Assembly: GCA_027576995.1 (NCBI GenBank)
Contig: JANBQC010000107.1
Location: 1 to 58,881 of the forward strand
DNA length: 58,881 bases
Source: Dimargaris cristalligena
Taxonomy: Eukaryota > Kickxellomycota > Dimargaritomycetes > Dimargaritales > Dimargaritaceae
Reading direction: 5' to 3'
The notes beneath the pieces were generated by a model. It worked only from the letters and a program-made list of their open reading frames with translations. It made no database searches and was not told the origin of the DNA. Made by a program: the position numbers and the translations under genes. Positions 49,539-58,881 of this stretch are shown here, piece after piece; positions within the stretch are counted from its first letter, which is position 1; each line of letters opens with the position of its first letter.

Positions 49539-50834
49539 ATGCTGAGCGAAATCGTCGCCCAATACACTTCGGAGCCTACCGGCTACGGGGCTGAGCTGAC
49601 CCCCGGTAACTTCCTGGCCCGCGATGCTGCGAAGCAGTTCGATAGCCTCTCATTCGATCTGCCCAACGCCGAGAACGTAAGTCGCATTCCAACTTACTCC
49701 CCGTTGCTAGGCACCCCTTATATTGTGACTATCTTCAAGTTCGGCTTATTTAGTGGACCCGCGGGCGTGTCCAAATATAGGTATTTGCAGTATGACCTGA
49801 ATAGACCGGGTCTTTCTAAAGCGTCTATCTAATGAGAAGGGTATGTGATCTAACCCTAAAACCAATCCCATCACCCCCCCCTCATCCTATTACTCTACCC
49901 CAGCCCATCGACTTCTTGAACACCTACACCGATGTCAAATCCGACAACGACAACCTCATCAAGCTAGCCCATGGCACGACCACTCTGGCCTTCAAGTACG
50001 CCGGCGGTGTGGTAGTAGCCGTCGATTCGCGGGCCACCCAGGGTTCCGTCATCGCCTCCCAATCCGTCAAAAAAGTCATTGAGATTAATCCCTACCTGCT
50101 GGGTACCATGGCCGGTGGTGCGGCCGACTGTTTCTTCTGGGAACGCGAACTGGGCCGTCGCTGCCGCCTCTATGAGCTCCGCAACAAAGAACGCATTTCC
50201 GTGGCCGCGGCCTCGAAGCTCTTGGCCAACATGGTGTATTCCTACAAGGGCATGGGTTTGTCCATGGGTACCATGGTGAGCGGGTGGGATAAGACCGGCC
50301 CGAACCTGTTTTACGTGGATAACGACGGCACCCGCCTCAAGGGGAATTTGTTCTCGGTGGGATCCGGTGCGACGTTCGCGTACGGTGTGCTGGATACCGG
50401 CTATGATCACGAAATGAATAAGGCCGATGCCATTGATTTGGGCAAACGATCCATCTACCACGCCACCCACCGGGATGCCTACTCCGGTGGTTATGTACGA
50501 AGTAAGTACCCTCTTTTGCTGTTCTATATAGTTGGTTTATTCGGTATTCTAATCTCAGTATACCTAAACTCTATTAAACGGGGCCGCCTCTCCCCCCATA
50601 TATATATATGTAGTTTCATAGTCAGCTAATCAGGCCACCTGGAGCCCCCCCACCATACGGTCGTATAGCCTGGCTAACTCCCATTCTACCTTTTCATTGA
50701 ATCACCTACCCCTTTCACCACCACCACTCTCAGTCTACCACATCAACAAAGAAGGTTGGGAATTCATCAGCCTTACCGACGTCGACGAGCTGCACTGGCA
50801 GTACGCCGATGAGTCTCGCAACCGCGGGGCTTAA
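49539..50834 (+). CDS. 20S proteasome subunit beta5 (PSMB5 / Pre2), chymotrypsin-like, 278 aa
   Basis: Three exons: 49539-49676, 49904-50501 and 50734-50834, all in phase, total 837 nt. Exon 1 and the start of exon 2 form a propeptide of about 70 residues. It is cleaved after Gly in [13 protein letters not shown], exposing the catalytic Thr near residue 71. Active-site partners are visible: the Asp in VAVDSRAT (D17) and the Lys in SQSVKKV (K33). Further family blocks are [80 protein letters not shown] and [10 protein letters not shown]. The last exon gives [11 protein letters not shown] and ends RNRGA. This subunit provides the chymotrypsin-like activity of the 20S core and is the main target of bortezomib-type inhibitors. 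No sign of decay. Confidence 0.96.
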
Positions 50835-51353
50835 TTGGGTGTACACTACGAATATGGTTTTTTTGTTTGGGTTATTTTATTAGTTATCCCTCTGAACTGT
50901 GCTACTCGGTTATCCTGGTCGGCATCAAATGGGAAAGTGTGTAACTCTTTGGTGGAGAGAAAGCCATACCCTGCCTCGACTTTCCTCAATATCATCATCA
51001 GGCACCCGCTGTATTAATCTATATATTCTCTCGGCCATGGTTTTACGTTATTTTCTATATCTTTTTTTTTTAAAATAAGAATTAAAAGATAAGATAAGAA
51101 ACACATCTACCATACCAAGATCACAGCTTCAAATGTAGTTTGACCCATCTCTGCCTCCATTTTTATTATTTTACTCGACCTTAACCGGTTCGCCATTCCA
51201 GGAAATAAACCACCTTCTCTACCATTGGGTGTTATGTTATATAGTTTCTTATAATTTTGGTTTTCAAAATGCAATTCCTGGATTTATTGAGCTCATTCGG
51301 GAACCATATTTATCCATCGCCATTTATATACATCTGCCAAGTCTAGGACCTCC
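50835..51353. other. intergenic region between convergent genes
   Basis: AT-rich 3' region between beta5 and the end of the F-box-like gene, with an A/T-rich stretch at 51059-51100 that may include polyadenylation signals. No further gene seen. Confidence 0.5.
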
Positions 51354-52978
51354 TTAAGTAATAAGATAAATGTGCGGGTATTTCACCTGGAAGTCACTTA
51401 TAGTTTGGGGATCGCGAGGTCGTGCACACACTTCTTGGAGATTAGGTACGCGCCGTTTGAGTCTTTCCAGGTCACCCCGGCCACAGTCTGAGTAATGTAG
51501 GTCAACCCGGGAAAGGGAAGTATTGTGAAAAGTATAAAGCAGTATTTTTGGGAGAAAGAACCCTTCGAAATCGAGAACATCAAACGATTTGAGTTTATGG
51601 CAATTGTTCAGGATGAGCGCATAATCATTTAAAGGTCCCTGGAAATGGATCATGGAGAAGTTGCGGAGTCGGGGGAAATTACGAACTATGAGGGTGCCTA
51701 TCCCGGCAATAATCTGATCCATGACTGGGAAATCTTTGGCAAAAGCGAGTGAGTTAATCTGGGGCCATGGCTGGTCATAGAGACGCCTCAACTGCGATTT
51801 TTGACCGGCAGAAAGGGTCTCGGGTTCGAAAGGAAAATCCAGTTCCAAATGCCGCAAATGTGGGTAGTCGGTCGCTACAAGGTCTCCCAAAGCTTGGCAC
51901 TGGGCCTCATCGCTACCGCATGATAGTTTGAGTGACACCAACCGGGAGAACCGACGCGGTTGTATAGTTAAAAGGAGGGTAAAATTCCATAGACTGTCGT
52001 ATAGGGCTAGGCGGGTTAAATGAGGGTACCGGTTCCGGAGCTCCTGGCAAATACGGTCGTCCGGTTCGGGCAAATAAAGGCGCAATTCCCGCATCCCGGA
52101 AAAAGGGGCCAGCATCTGGAGCATCTGGTCCGTCGTATCCGTTGCCGTGGGGGACCGTCCTTCCACATAAAGTTCGATCGACCGGATGCGGGCCAATCGG
52201 GCATAGAGGGCCTCGGTAAAATAATGCCTGACTAGGTCCGCATAGGAAGGGAGCGTCTCCAGGGGTTGCTGCTGGTCCAGGCTGACCAAGTGGATCGTCA
52301 AGCGCCGGGGGGACGCCGGGGCCAGGTGTTCCAAACAACGGGCCACCGCCGGCCAGCTCGCGGGTCGGCGTAAGTACCAGTCCACATGGTCGAGACGGCC
52401 CACTTCACTAAACAGTCGGCACACGGCCCTTAACCAGGCATACGGCGGTATGCTAGGGGATGGTTCCGGGAGGCGAATGAATAGGCTATGTAGACTCGGT
52501 CGGTACCGGGTGATAAACCGGGTCAGGGCCGGGGGTTGGAGGGGAATGTCACCCAGGTGGACGACGGAGAATTGGTACGAGGCGGTGATGGCCGGCCTGA
52601 GGGCATGGCAAACCCGGGCGAGGCGGAGTTGGCCTTGGTTGTCGAGATGGCGAATGAGTCGGTGGCCCCAGTCATGGGAGGGCTGAAAAAGCCATAGTAG
52701 TAGGGCTAAGCCTGGGGAGCAGGAGGCAGTGGTTAGTGATTCGCTACCTGACCTTACGGTGGAGTGGCGGCTAATGGGTTGGCCAATAAAGTGACTGACT
52801 TAGATTGGCAAATATGTGAAGGATAGCGGGAGATATATAGGTTTGTCTGTGGTTAAAGAAGTGTAATAGGGATTGAGAAAGCAGCCGATAAAAATTGGAC
52901 TGTCACGAACAGGAAAAATTGATGCTTGTGTTATATACCTTTGGCTCGATAGCGGTGCAATACCTTACTTATACCCAT
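51354..52978 (-). CDS. F-box / leucine-rich-repeat-like protein, about 465 aa
   Basis: Long open exon 52711-51354 (452 codons) with a proposed 40-nt first exon 52978-52939 (MGISKVLHRYRAK). Joined in phase they read RAKGLALLLWLFQPSHDW, then QLRLARVCHALRPAI, which resembles an F-box. The rest has irregular leucine-rich repeats: IRSIELYV, MRELRLYL, HLTRLALYDSL, RLVSLKLSC, HLRHLELDFP, KLKSFDVLDFEG and LSRVDLHYSDC. The layout is that of F-box/LRR substrate adaptors of SCF ubiquitin ligases; substrate unknown. Exon 2 has no usable ATG of its own before its repeats, so an upstream exon is required; the one proposed is supported by phase and a GTATAT donor only. An alternative 46-nt intron just upstream also has good splice signals but leads into a frame with a stop. 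Confidence 0.65.
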
Positions 52979-53644
52979 TTCAGTCGCTTGTATTAAATTA
53001 AGGAGATACGCGTAGTACAAGGTCAATGGTAGAAGAACCTATCATTAATAGAAAAAATCAGTGTCAGTAGACAGAAAAGATAAAAAGCACCAGTAAAGGG
53101 GGGATCAAAAATTACTTGACGTGCTAGGTTGGCCATGGCTGGTATTTAATATTGACCCCTATGGTTAAGATCCGGAGCATCTATCCTTGTTTACAGGTCA
53201 GTCATGCGAACTGGGAACCACAATAGCCCGCTTTCGCTTACTCTATACTCCTGCTGATGGACAATGCCATCTGGTTTCGGAATCACGGGTGCCCTCCTGA
53301 CCAGCTGCCACACCTCCTCGACTCTACAGGGGCTATATAATAAATATTGCGAAGTATTCATAAGTTGAGATAACCATTAGTTGGCCCATTTACTGTCACA
53401 CTGCTGATCAAAAGTCGCAGAAGCAGTGTTCATTGCCGCGACAGCTACAATCTACACACAAAACTGGTTACTACCTTTATGCCAGGCGACCCCGGCCAGT
53501 CCAGCCAAAGTCCACAAAATCACAATACTGATAGTCTAATATCATACAGCATTATTAAATAATCGATAATAATAGTAATAATCATATAGTGAGCCGCACC
53601 ATCTCGAATATCACAAAAGAAAAAAATTATGGTTCAACAAATAA
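52979..53644. other. intergenic region
   Basis: AT-rich spacer between two minus-strand genes, with scattered short repeats of AAT type near 53553-53585. No gene seen. Confidence 0.5.
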
Positions 53645-54805
53645 CTAATGATTAGTTTTCATCGAATAAGATTCCGAAATCTTAATGTCGTCGGGGTCTA
53701 CCACACTTTCCAATCCGATTTGTGAGCCAGTGGTTATGGGTGGCATGTCCAAAAACGTGTGCTGCCGGTACCCCCGGGGCTGTTTCGGAGCCGTTTTCCG
53801 CAAACTTTGCTGCCGACGGATCGTTTTAAATAGACACCAGCCCACAACAATTAGTAGCAATCCCACCACACCTGAGACCGTGCCCGCCACAATAGCCAGG
53901 GTGTGGTTGGAAGTGGCGGTGGTCGAGACCGCTTGGCCGTGCTCCATGACCCGGGCCCTAACGAACAGCCGGCGGTCCAAGTTCGAATCACTCCAAGGGG
54001 GGGTGGTGGTGGAGTTCGCCAGACCTCCGTCGGGGACTACCACCAGATCGGGGTATCGGTCGGTGACTTCAGCCCACGGTATTTGCGGGTCCGAAAGGGC
54101 ATCTGCTAGTGCTGCCAAGTGGGTTCCCTGCTGGTACGGAATCACGACGCACGGGCAATTGGCGAAGACGCCAATGTCGCGGCATTGGTTATTATCGCCC
54201 GACTGGTAGACGACGAACAGGTTGACTTGTTTGAGGTGACTGGCTGAAGGCGGATAGGTCGCCTTACCGTTAATTTCCTCGACCAGGACGACATACTTGG
54301 CTTCAGGGATCAAACTGTGACTAGTAAAATCCTCAAACTTAAGCAAAAGCCCCTTGGTTAAGAAGAAGGTGTGGTGTAAATTGACATAAATGGGCACATA
54401 TATAATGGGGTAAATATAAATGATGGGTTAGCTTTATGATTCGTGGGCATATTACTTATTCTAGCAGGGAGTTGGGGTAGGGCTGCGTGCCATCATCTCC
54501 AATGCACCCATGATATTGTAATAATTTCTAAGTCTGTAAAGAGCATCAAGAAAATCTACTAAACGTTCGCAACAGCTGTATGTCGTACTTACTCCTTCGG
54601 GTAATCGTATGTCACTATCAAGGCGAACAGTCAAGGTCGTATTGGCAACGACTGAGGTGGTTAGGTTCAGGACAATGTCCTTGGAGTTGGGGTTTAGCCG
54701 AACAACATCCCCGAATAGGGTTGTATCAGTACAGGTGACGAAGTTAATGTGAAGTAAAACGAGAATAAGGCCGATAAAAAAATATCGATTGGGTGGCGAT
54801 GGCAT
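53645..54805 (-). CDS. type I membrane glycoprotein of unknown family, paralogue 1 (306 aa)
   Basis: Two exons on the minus strand: 54805-54593 (213 nt) and 54352-53645. It begins MPSPPNRYFFIGLILVLLHI with a signal peptide likely cut after FVTC. The lumenal/outside part has FGDVVRLNP, an NLTT glycosylation site, KYVVLVEE, LFVVYQSGDNNQC, a Cys-rich CPCVVIPYQQG and RRLFVRARV. One transmembrane helix follows (LAIVAGTVSGVVGLLLIVVG, WCLF), with a stop-transfer KTIRRQQ and a cytoplasmic tail of about 60 residues. The fold around KYVVLV and LFVVYQS is reminiscent of a protease-associated (PA) domain, but that is a weak resemblance. A paralogue with the same structure lies upstream (56033-57155). Function unknown; a sorting receptor or cell-surface role is possible. 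A longer frame upstream lacks ATG. Confidence 0.75.
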
Positions 54806-56032
54806 GGCGGATTTGTCCGACTGGAAAGTAAGAGCAAACTGGGTTGACCAAAACCCGAAAAAACAAAAACAAATCGTATACGCAAACAATTGGATACTGT
54901 AGTAAATTCGATATTCCGATATTAAAACATCACTAAAAGTAGGCCTCTAGGAGCCGAATTATAATAACTGGTTGAAATATAAATCATTAGACAAGAAGGC
55001 GCCGTCAAGAGCAGCATACATATTCACACTAAGGGATAATGGTCCAGAATAAGGATGTGAAGAGGGGAATGCCAATTGACTGGCATATATTTCGGAAACG
55101 GCTTCTTCGTCCGAGCAGCTTTTTTATGGGCCTTTTTGACAAGCCCAGTGGTGGGTTGGAAAAAGCGTGTACATTCCTGGAGTGAAACGATGATCTTCCC
55201 TTGTGAGCAGGAGTGGAAACGTCTTTATTGATTATCCAAACTGACTGTGGCCTATTTGATTTAATAGTCGTATTGGCGTGGTTTGGGCCATTTTTCGCCA
55301 TTTAGGATAATCGTGAAGCGTTGGACAATCACTTTGTAAAACGAGAGTTTAATGCGCCAGTCTAGGATAGATACGGGGAACTACCAGAAAATCTGACTTG
55401 TTGTAGTTTTATTAAAAATTCTAGCTGAACGCAAAAGCAAAGCGATTGATTGCTTTTATTTAGGGAGGCAATAGGGGAACTGTTACATGATAATGTATTC
55501 GTCTGGGTGAGGAATAGCATATCCTTGGTGCTGGCAGGGCCACTTAGAGTATGGAGGTTCTGTTCACATGAGAGGGGTTCAACTGGACTGGATAACGAAA
55601 AATCCCCCTGACGAGGCAGAAACTACCGGTTAAAAAGAATTCTCCCGGGTATTATCATATACACACATCATTTAAAACCTCATACTGCTGAGCCGAATTT
55701 CACCCATATTAAGTATGTTTCCTGGACGGAGTGTTTTCAGCAAATGTGGGAGCTTTCGCCGAATAATTAGCCAGAACCAACCAAATTGAACCGAATTCCA
55801 TGCTCGGTAATAGCGAAAATCCACCCTCTCCTCCTCCTTGGTCTAGCAAGGTATTTCAAAGCATCTCAAAATGACCTATGCAGAGATCTGCCCCTTCGGC
55901 GTAGCTCCCTAAAACTAGAACCATCCTGCCTAATCTAATAAACTGGTTTCATAACACCCACTAGCATTTTTCATAATAGCGTTAATAAAACACAGGATAC
56001 ACCACAGGCCAATTTATATAGTACCAATAGTA
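54806..56032. other. spacer between tandem paralogues, containing one MITE copy
   Basis: About 1.2 kb separating the two membrane protein genes. It contains MITE copy D (55570-55705). An ATG frame of 90 codons on the minus strand at 55029-55301 (MAKNGPNHANTTIK, basic) has an unconvincing resemblance to eL29 and is not annotated as a gene. Confidence 0.5.
55570..55705 (+). mobile_element. MITE copy D (136 bp)
   Basis: Same orientation and exactly the same length as copy A. Left end GAGAGGGGTTCAACTGG, internal GATAACGAAAAATCC and GACGAGGCAG blocks, right end GAATTTCACCC. Flanks are ACAT (55566-55569) and ATAT (55706-55709), one mismatch, consistent with a decayed 4-bp duplication. More diverged from A than C is. 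Confidence 0.8.
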
Positions 56033-57155
56033 CTAAGATTTAATGTAAAATTTGCTGTTGATCGTAGAGGTGGACAATGCCATAGTAGTGTTGCTTTGTG
56101 AGGTTCTTTGACTATACCCTTCCTGTTCCTTCTTGGGATCCCTCTGCGACGACTCCTCTAGCCTTCTCTGGTGGTGGACTGTTTTACATAGCCACAAACA
56201 ACTGGCGAGTAGAATTAGCCCTACGACACTCGCGATTGCGCCAGCGACAATGGTCAAAGTCTGGCCGGTCCCATTATTCGGATCGGCTACTTCATCATCC
56301 GGTGTGACTTGAATCCGCACAAAAAGGCGGCGAAGTAACGATGGGTCCGTCAGAGCCGTCGCGTTGAGAGCCCCGGTGGGGATAGTGAGATTGGCCCAGC
56401 CGGGGAACTGATGCGTCACATCGGTCCACGCCAGCCGTTGGTTGTAGAGGGTACTGAGCATAGCGGCTAGTTGAATTCCCTGTAGGTAAGGAATAACTAG
56501 ACATGGAACCTGGGAATTGTACCCCAGTTCCCAACATCTGTTGCTGTTGTCGGACTGGTAGACAACGAAGAGGTCGATGGCTTGCAGTAGATCCACCGGT
56601 AGGGTGGTGCCTACTATACTATTGGTTTGCTTAACTAGAACTACGTATTTGACGGTCGTCAGTCGATTCTTCTCCAGGTCGTCGATCGCCATCATAATAC
56701 CCTAAGGGTTGGAATAAGTGAGATGTAGCATGTACCATTAAATGTGAAAAAGTAAATGAGTCGGCCCGCCAATCACAGTTTCGAGACATATCGAGAGTAG
56801 ACATTGTCGTACAGCAGTTGATGGTAAAGAATCGAACATATATTCATAAAAATACATGCCTACCAGAAACGACTGGTATGTTATTGTATTGATTCATAGA
56901 AATAGGTGGAAGGTTGCGAATAAACTGTGATTCAGCCCTTACCCCCTGTGATACTCGATCATCGTCTTGAAGTTGAAACGTCATGGTCGAGCTGGCTATG
57001 GTGGAAGTGGTGAGGTTCTGTTTAATGTCTATAAGACTCGGGTCTATGAGGATTACGTCGCCGAATATCATGGTCTTCGTTGAATTAGCAAATCCAATAA
57101 ATAGTATATCCAGAATTAGAATGGTCAGACGGCCCCAATTGACCACCCCCCTCAT
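56033..57155 (-). CDS. type I membrane glycoprotein of unknown family, paralogue 2 (293 aa)
   Basis: Two exons on the minus strand: 57155-56943 (213 nt, the same length as in paralogue 1) and 56701-56033. Both paralogues split at the same Gly-Gly junction. It begins MRGVVNWGRLTILILDILFI, a signal peptide ending near FANS. Matching blocks: MIFGDVILIDP, NLTTSTIAS, KYVVLVKQ, LFVVYQSDNSNRC, VPCLVIPYLQG, LLRRLFVRIQV, a TLTIVAGAIASVVGLILLAS helix and a basic KTVHHQRR stop-transfer. The Cys pair (one after YQSDNSNR, one in PCLVIPY) and one NLTT site are kept, so the extracellular fold is conserved while tails have diverged. No close known family recognised; PA-like fold is a guess. The arrangement indicates tandem duplication. 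Confidence 0.75.
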
Positions 57156-58881
57156 TTTATCTGCTGCCGGGAAGGATGCAAGAGGATATACAGATAAAAC
57201 AATGGACTAATACTTAATAATTATAAATATATGTATTTAATCAACTAATATACAGAGTGTATTAATATAATATGTTACAAAGATTGGTGTATAGAGAAAA
57301 TGGAATACCGACTATCAAAAAACATGTAAAAAAGAAATGGTGATAATTTCTATAGTTGACTTCATGTATATATAATGGCATTTGGCCCCCTGCCGTGAGG
57401 AGAGGACATACGGTTGTTATATACTTAGGTAGTGGTTGGGATAACTATGGAGATTTAATGTTAACGTGGCTGATCTTTTAAAAAATACCTGGCATGACGT
57501 ACGGCACATTGAGCGCTACCAAAACGGCGTGAATAATCTTCAGAATAGATCCCCAGTTTATGCGTACTGAGACTTGGCTGCTTTTACCCACATCTACCGG
57601 ATTGGCCAAGTCAGCCATTAGCCCAAATCCGCCTAACGATTAATAGTCTGAATGAGTAGGATGGGTCTGAAGAGGTATTGCGGTTTTCTAAAAAAAAAAG
57701 AAGGGCAATCCATTACAATTGCGTATACTTATGGTAACCTAATGGCTTGAAATGGAAACCTAAGGCGGATCATAATACATTCATGGGAAATACTATGATG
57801 GTAGAGCTCAGCATTAAGAATAAGCTCTGTATGTATATATTGGCCAATCATGACGCAGAGTAGGCCAACATGGCGACTTATATTGAATGGCCATTAAGTG
57901 GTTCAATAGGATGGTCATGGCGGACTGGGTTTTCTATAATGGGCACATTGGGATAATAGATATGCCAGCAGCTAGGACTGTTTTATGTTGTCTATATCAG
58001 GTGGAGACCAGATGTTACAGGAATTTTTTTCATATTTTTTTTTGGTGGAAGTGTTATACTGATTTTGGTTGTAACTAAGCTACAACTGTATATTAACCAC
58101 TGTATGTGGTTGTTCCTATAAGGAAGGTTCTATGGTACAACCATACCTAATGTAAGTAGCAAGCCAGGCAATAGTCCAGCCACAATGCCACAGACTATTC
58201 TGCACAACAGTAGTATATATATGCCAATAAAGTAGGCAGGCCTTTTCAATGAAGTGACTATAGGAAATGCTGCTAGTTATAAAAAAAACATCCAAAAGAG
58301 AGCAGTGATACATTGTAGTTAACTCACATTATTTAATCAATGGGCTAAGACTACATAGTTTAAAAATGTAGTCCTAGTGAAACCCATTGGGTTGGAACTA
58401 CTAAAGACATCCATAAAACTGGGTGGAAGAGAAGAAAGCAGTTAGAGAATGGCAGGTGACTCTAGGTGGCTAGTTTTATTGAACAGTGTAGTTAGCATGG
58501 AGCAGTATAAGTGGTTAAAATGGGAGGACAAAGAATAACCAAATATACCTACATAATTGGCCAGAAACAGGAGAGAATAATAGACCCATCAGGATATATT
58601 TTTCAAAATAACTAATGCATGAAGGTTATGCTAGTTGACAATAGGCCTATGGTTAGTGTAGTGAACTTACCACATTTTTTACCTACTTTTATTTTTAATC
58701 CATTTTTTGCACTTATTGGAAGTACACCCCTGATGAGTGAATGAGCCCCTGCCCCTGCCCCTGGCAAGTATGGTCATTTTTCCTCCATTTTCATTATTAT
58801 ATTATTTTTCCTATTATTATATTTTATACCCTTGACTGTGATGCACCCCTGCCCCTGACCAGATGATACCCCTGCATTCAC
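57156..58881. other. AT-rich terminal region with hairpin and CCCCTG motifs
   Basis: No supported gene. It holds a strong inverted repeat at 58339-58388 and several CCCCTG units in the last 160 bases (near 58725-58765 and 58844-58876). Open frames are short. The composition is distinctly more AT-rich than the coding part of the window. Confidence 0.5.
58339..58388. repeat. perfect-stem inverted repeat (hairpin)
   Basis: GACTACAT (58349-58356) pairs with ATGTAGTC (58366-58373) around a nine-base loop, and the outer AATGGG (58339-58344) pairs with CCCATT (58383-58388). It could be a cruciform, a terminator-like RNA hairpin, or the centre of a small inverted-repeat element. Confidence 0.7.

Noticed and set aside
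55029..55301. Basic minus-strand frame starting MAKNGPNHANTT, resembling eL29
   Set aside because: Matches are limited to the start and a KG...RN..HA spacing; the other two frames look just as protein-like in places, and the leader and codon bias of a ribosomal gene are missing.

Overview
This window reads as nuclear DNA of a fungus. It carries about 15 recognisable eukaryotic protein genes, most of them split by short spliceosomal introns (about 46-460 nt, GTAAGT-like donors), plus a lone 5S rRNA gene, pyrimidine-rich leaders and AT-rich spacers. The family mix (FSH1-type hydrolase, SNF7, SSU72, PITHD1, RMD1/Sif-type DUF155, proteasome beta5 and beta6, uS5/RPS2, a small CRIB protein) is housekeeping. 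PITHD1, the ACAD10/11-type phosphotransferase and the small CRIB protein hint at an early-diverging (non-Dikarya) lineage; that is inference only.

Layout. 0.3-2.4 kb: FSH1-family serine hydrolase, with one exon I cannot splice cleanly. 2.4-10.4 kb: an 8 kb stretch with no gene I can support. 10.5-12.0 kb: divergent protein kinase. 12.6-14.7 kb (-): HSL-type esterase with an apparent frameshift. 16.6-18.4 kb: aminoglycoside-phosphotransferase-like kinase. 19.4-20.8 kb: PITHD1 homologue. 22.0-23.5 kb: ESCRT-III SNF7. 25.2-26.0 kb (-): small CRIB protein with a 16-nt microexon. 31.5-33.1 kb (-): SSU72 phosphatase. 33.9-35.7 kb (-): FAD-dependent oxidoreductase. 37.0 kb: 5S rRNA. 37.5-39.5 kb (-): tentative multi-exon gene. 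40.2-41.8 kb (-): DUF155/RMD1 protein. 45.2-46.0 kb: RPS2. 47.8-48.8 kb (-) and 49.5-50.8 kb (+): proteasome beta6 and beta5 as a head-to-head pair. 51.4-53.0 kb (-): F-box/LRR-like protein. 53.6-57.2 kb (-): two tandem paralogous type I membrane glycoproteins of unknown family. 57.2-58.9 kb: AT-rich tail with a hairpin and CCCCTG motifs.

The most novel items are a small non-autonomous transposon (MITE) family and the tandem membrane glycoproteins. The MITE has four copies of exactly 136 bp with imperfect terminal inverted repeats and 4-bp flanking duplications, plus one diverged copy. The two membrane proteins have the same gene structure, down to a 213-nt first exon and a glycine-glycine junction. 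Apart from the proteasome pair, neighbours show no functional grouping. Exon coordinates were worked out by eye from splice motifs, reading phase and family similarity, without transcript data.
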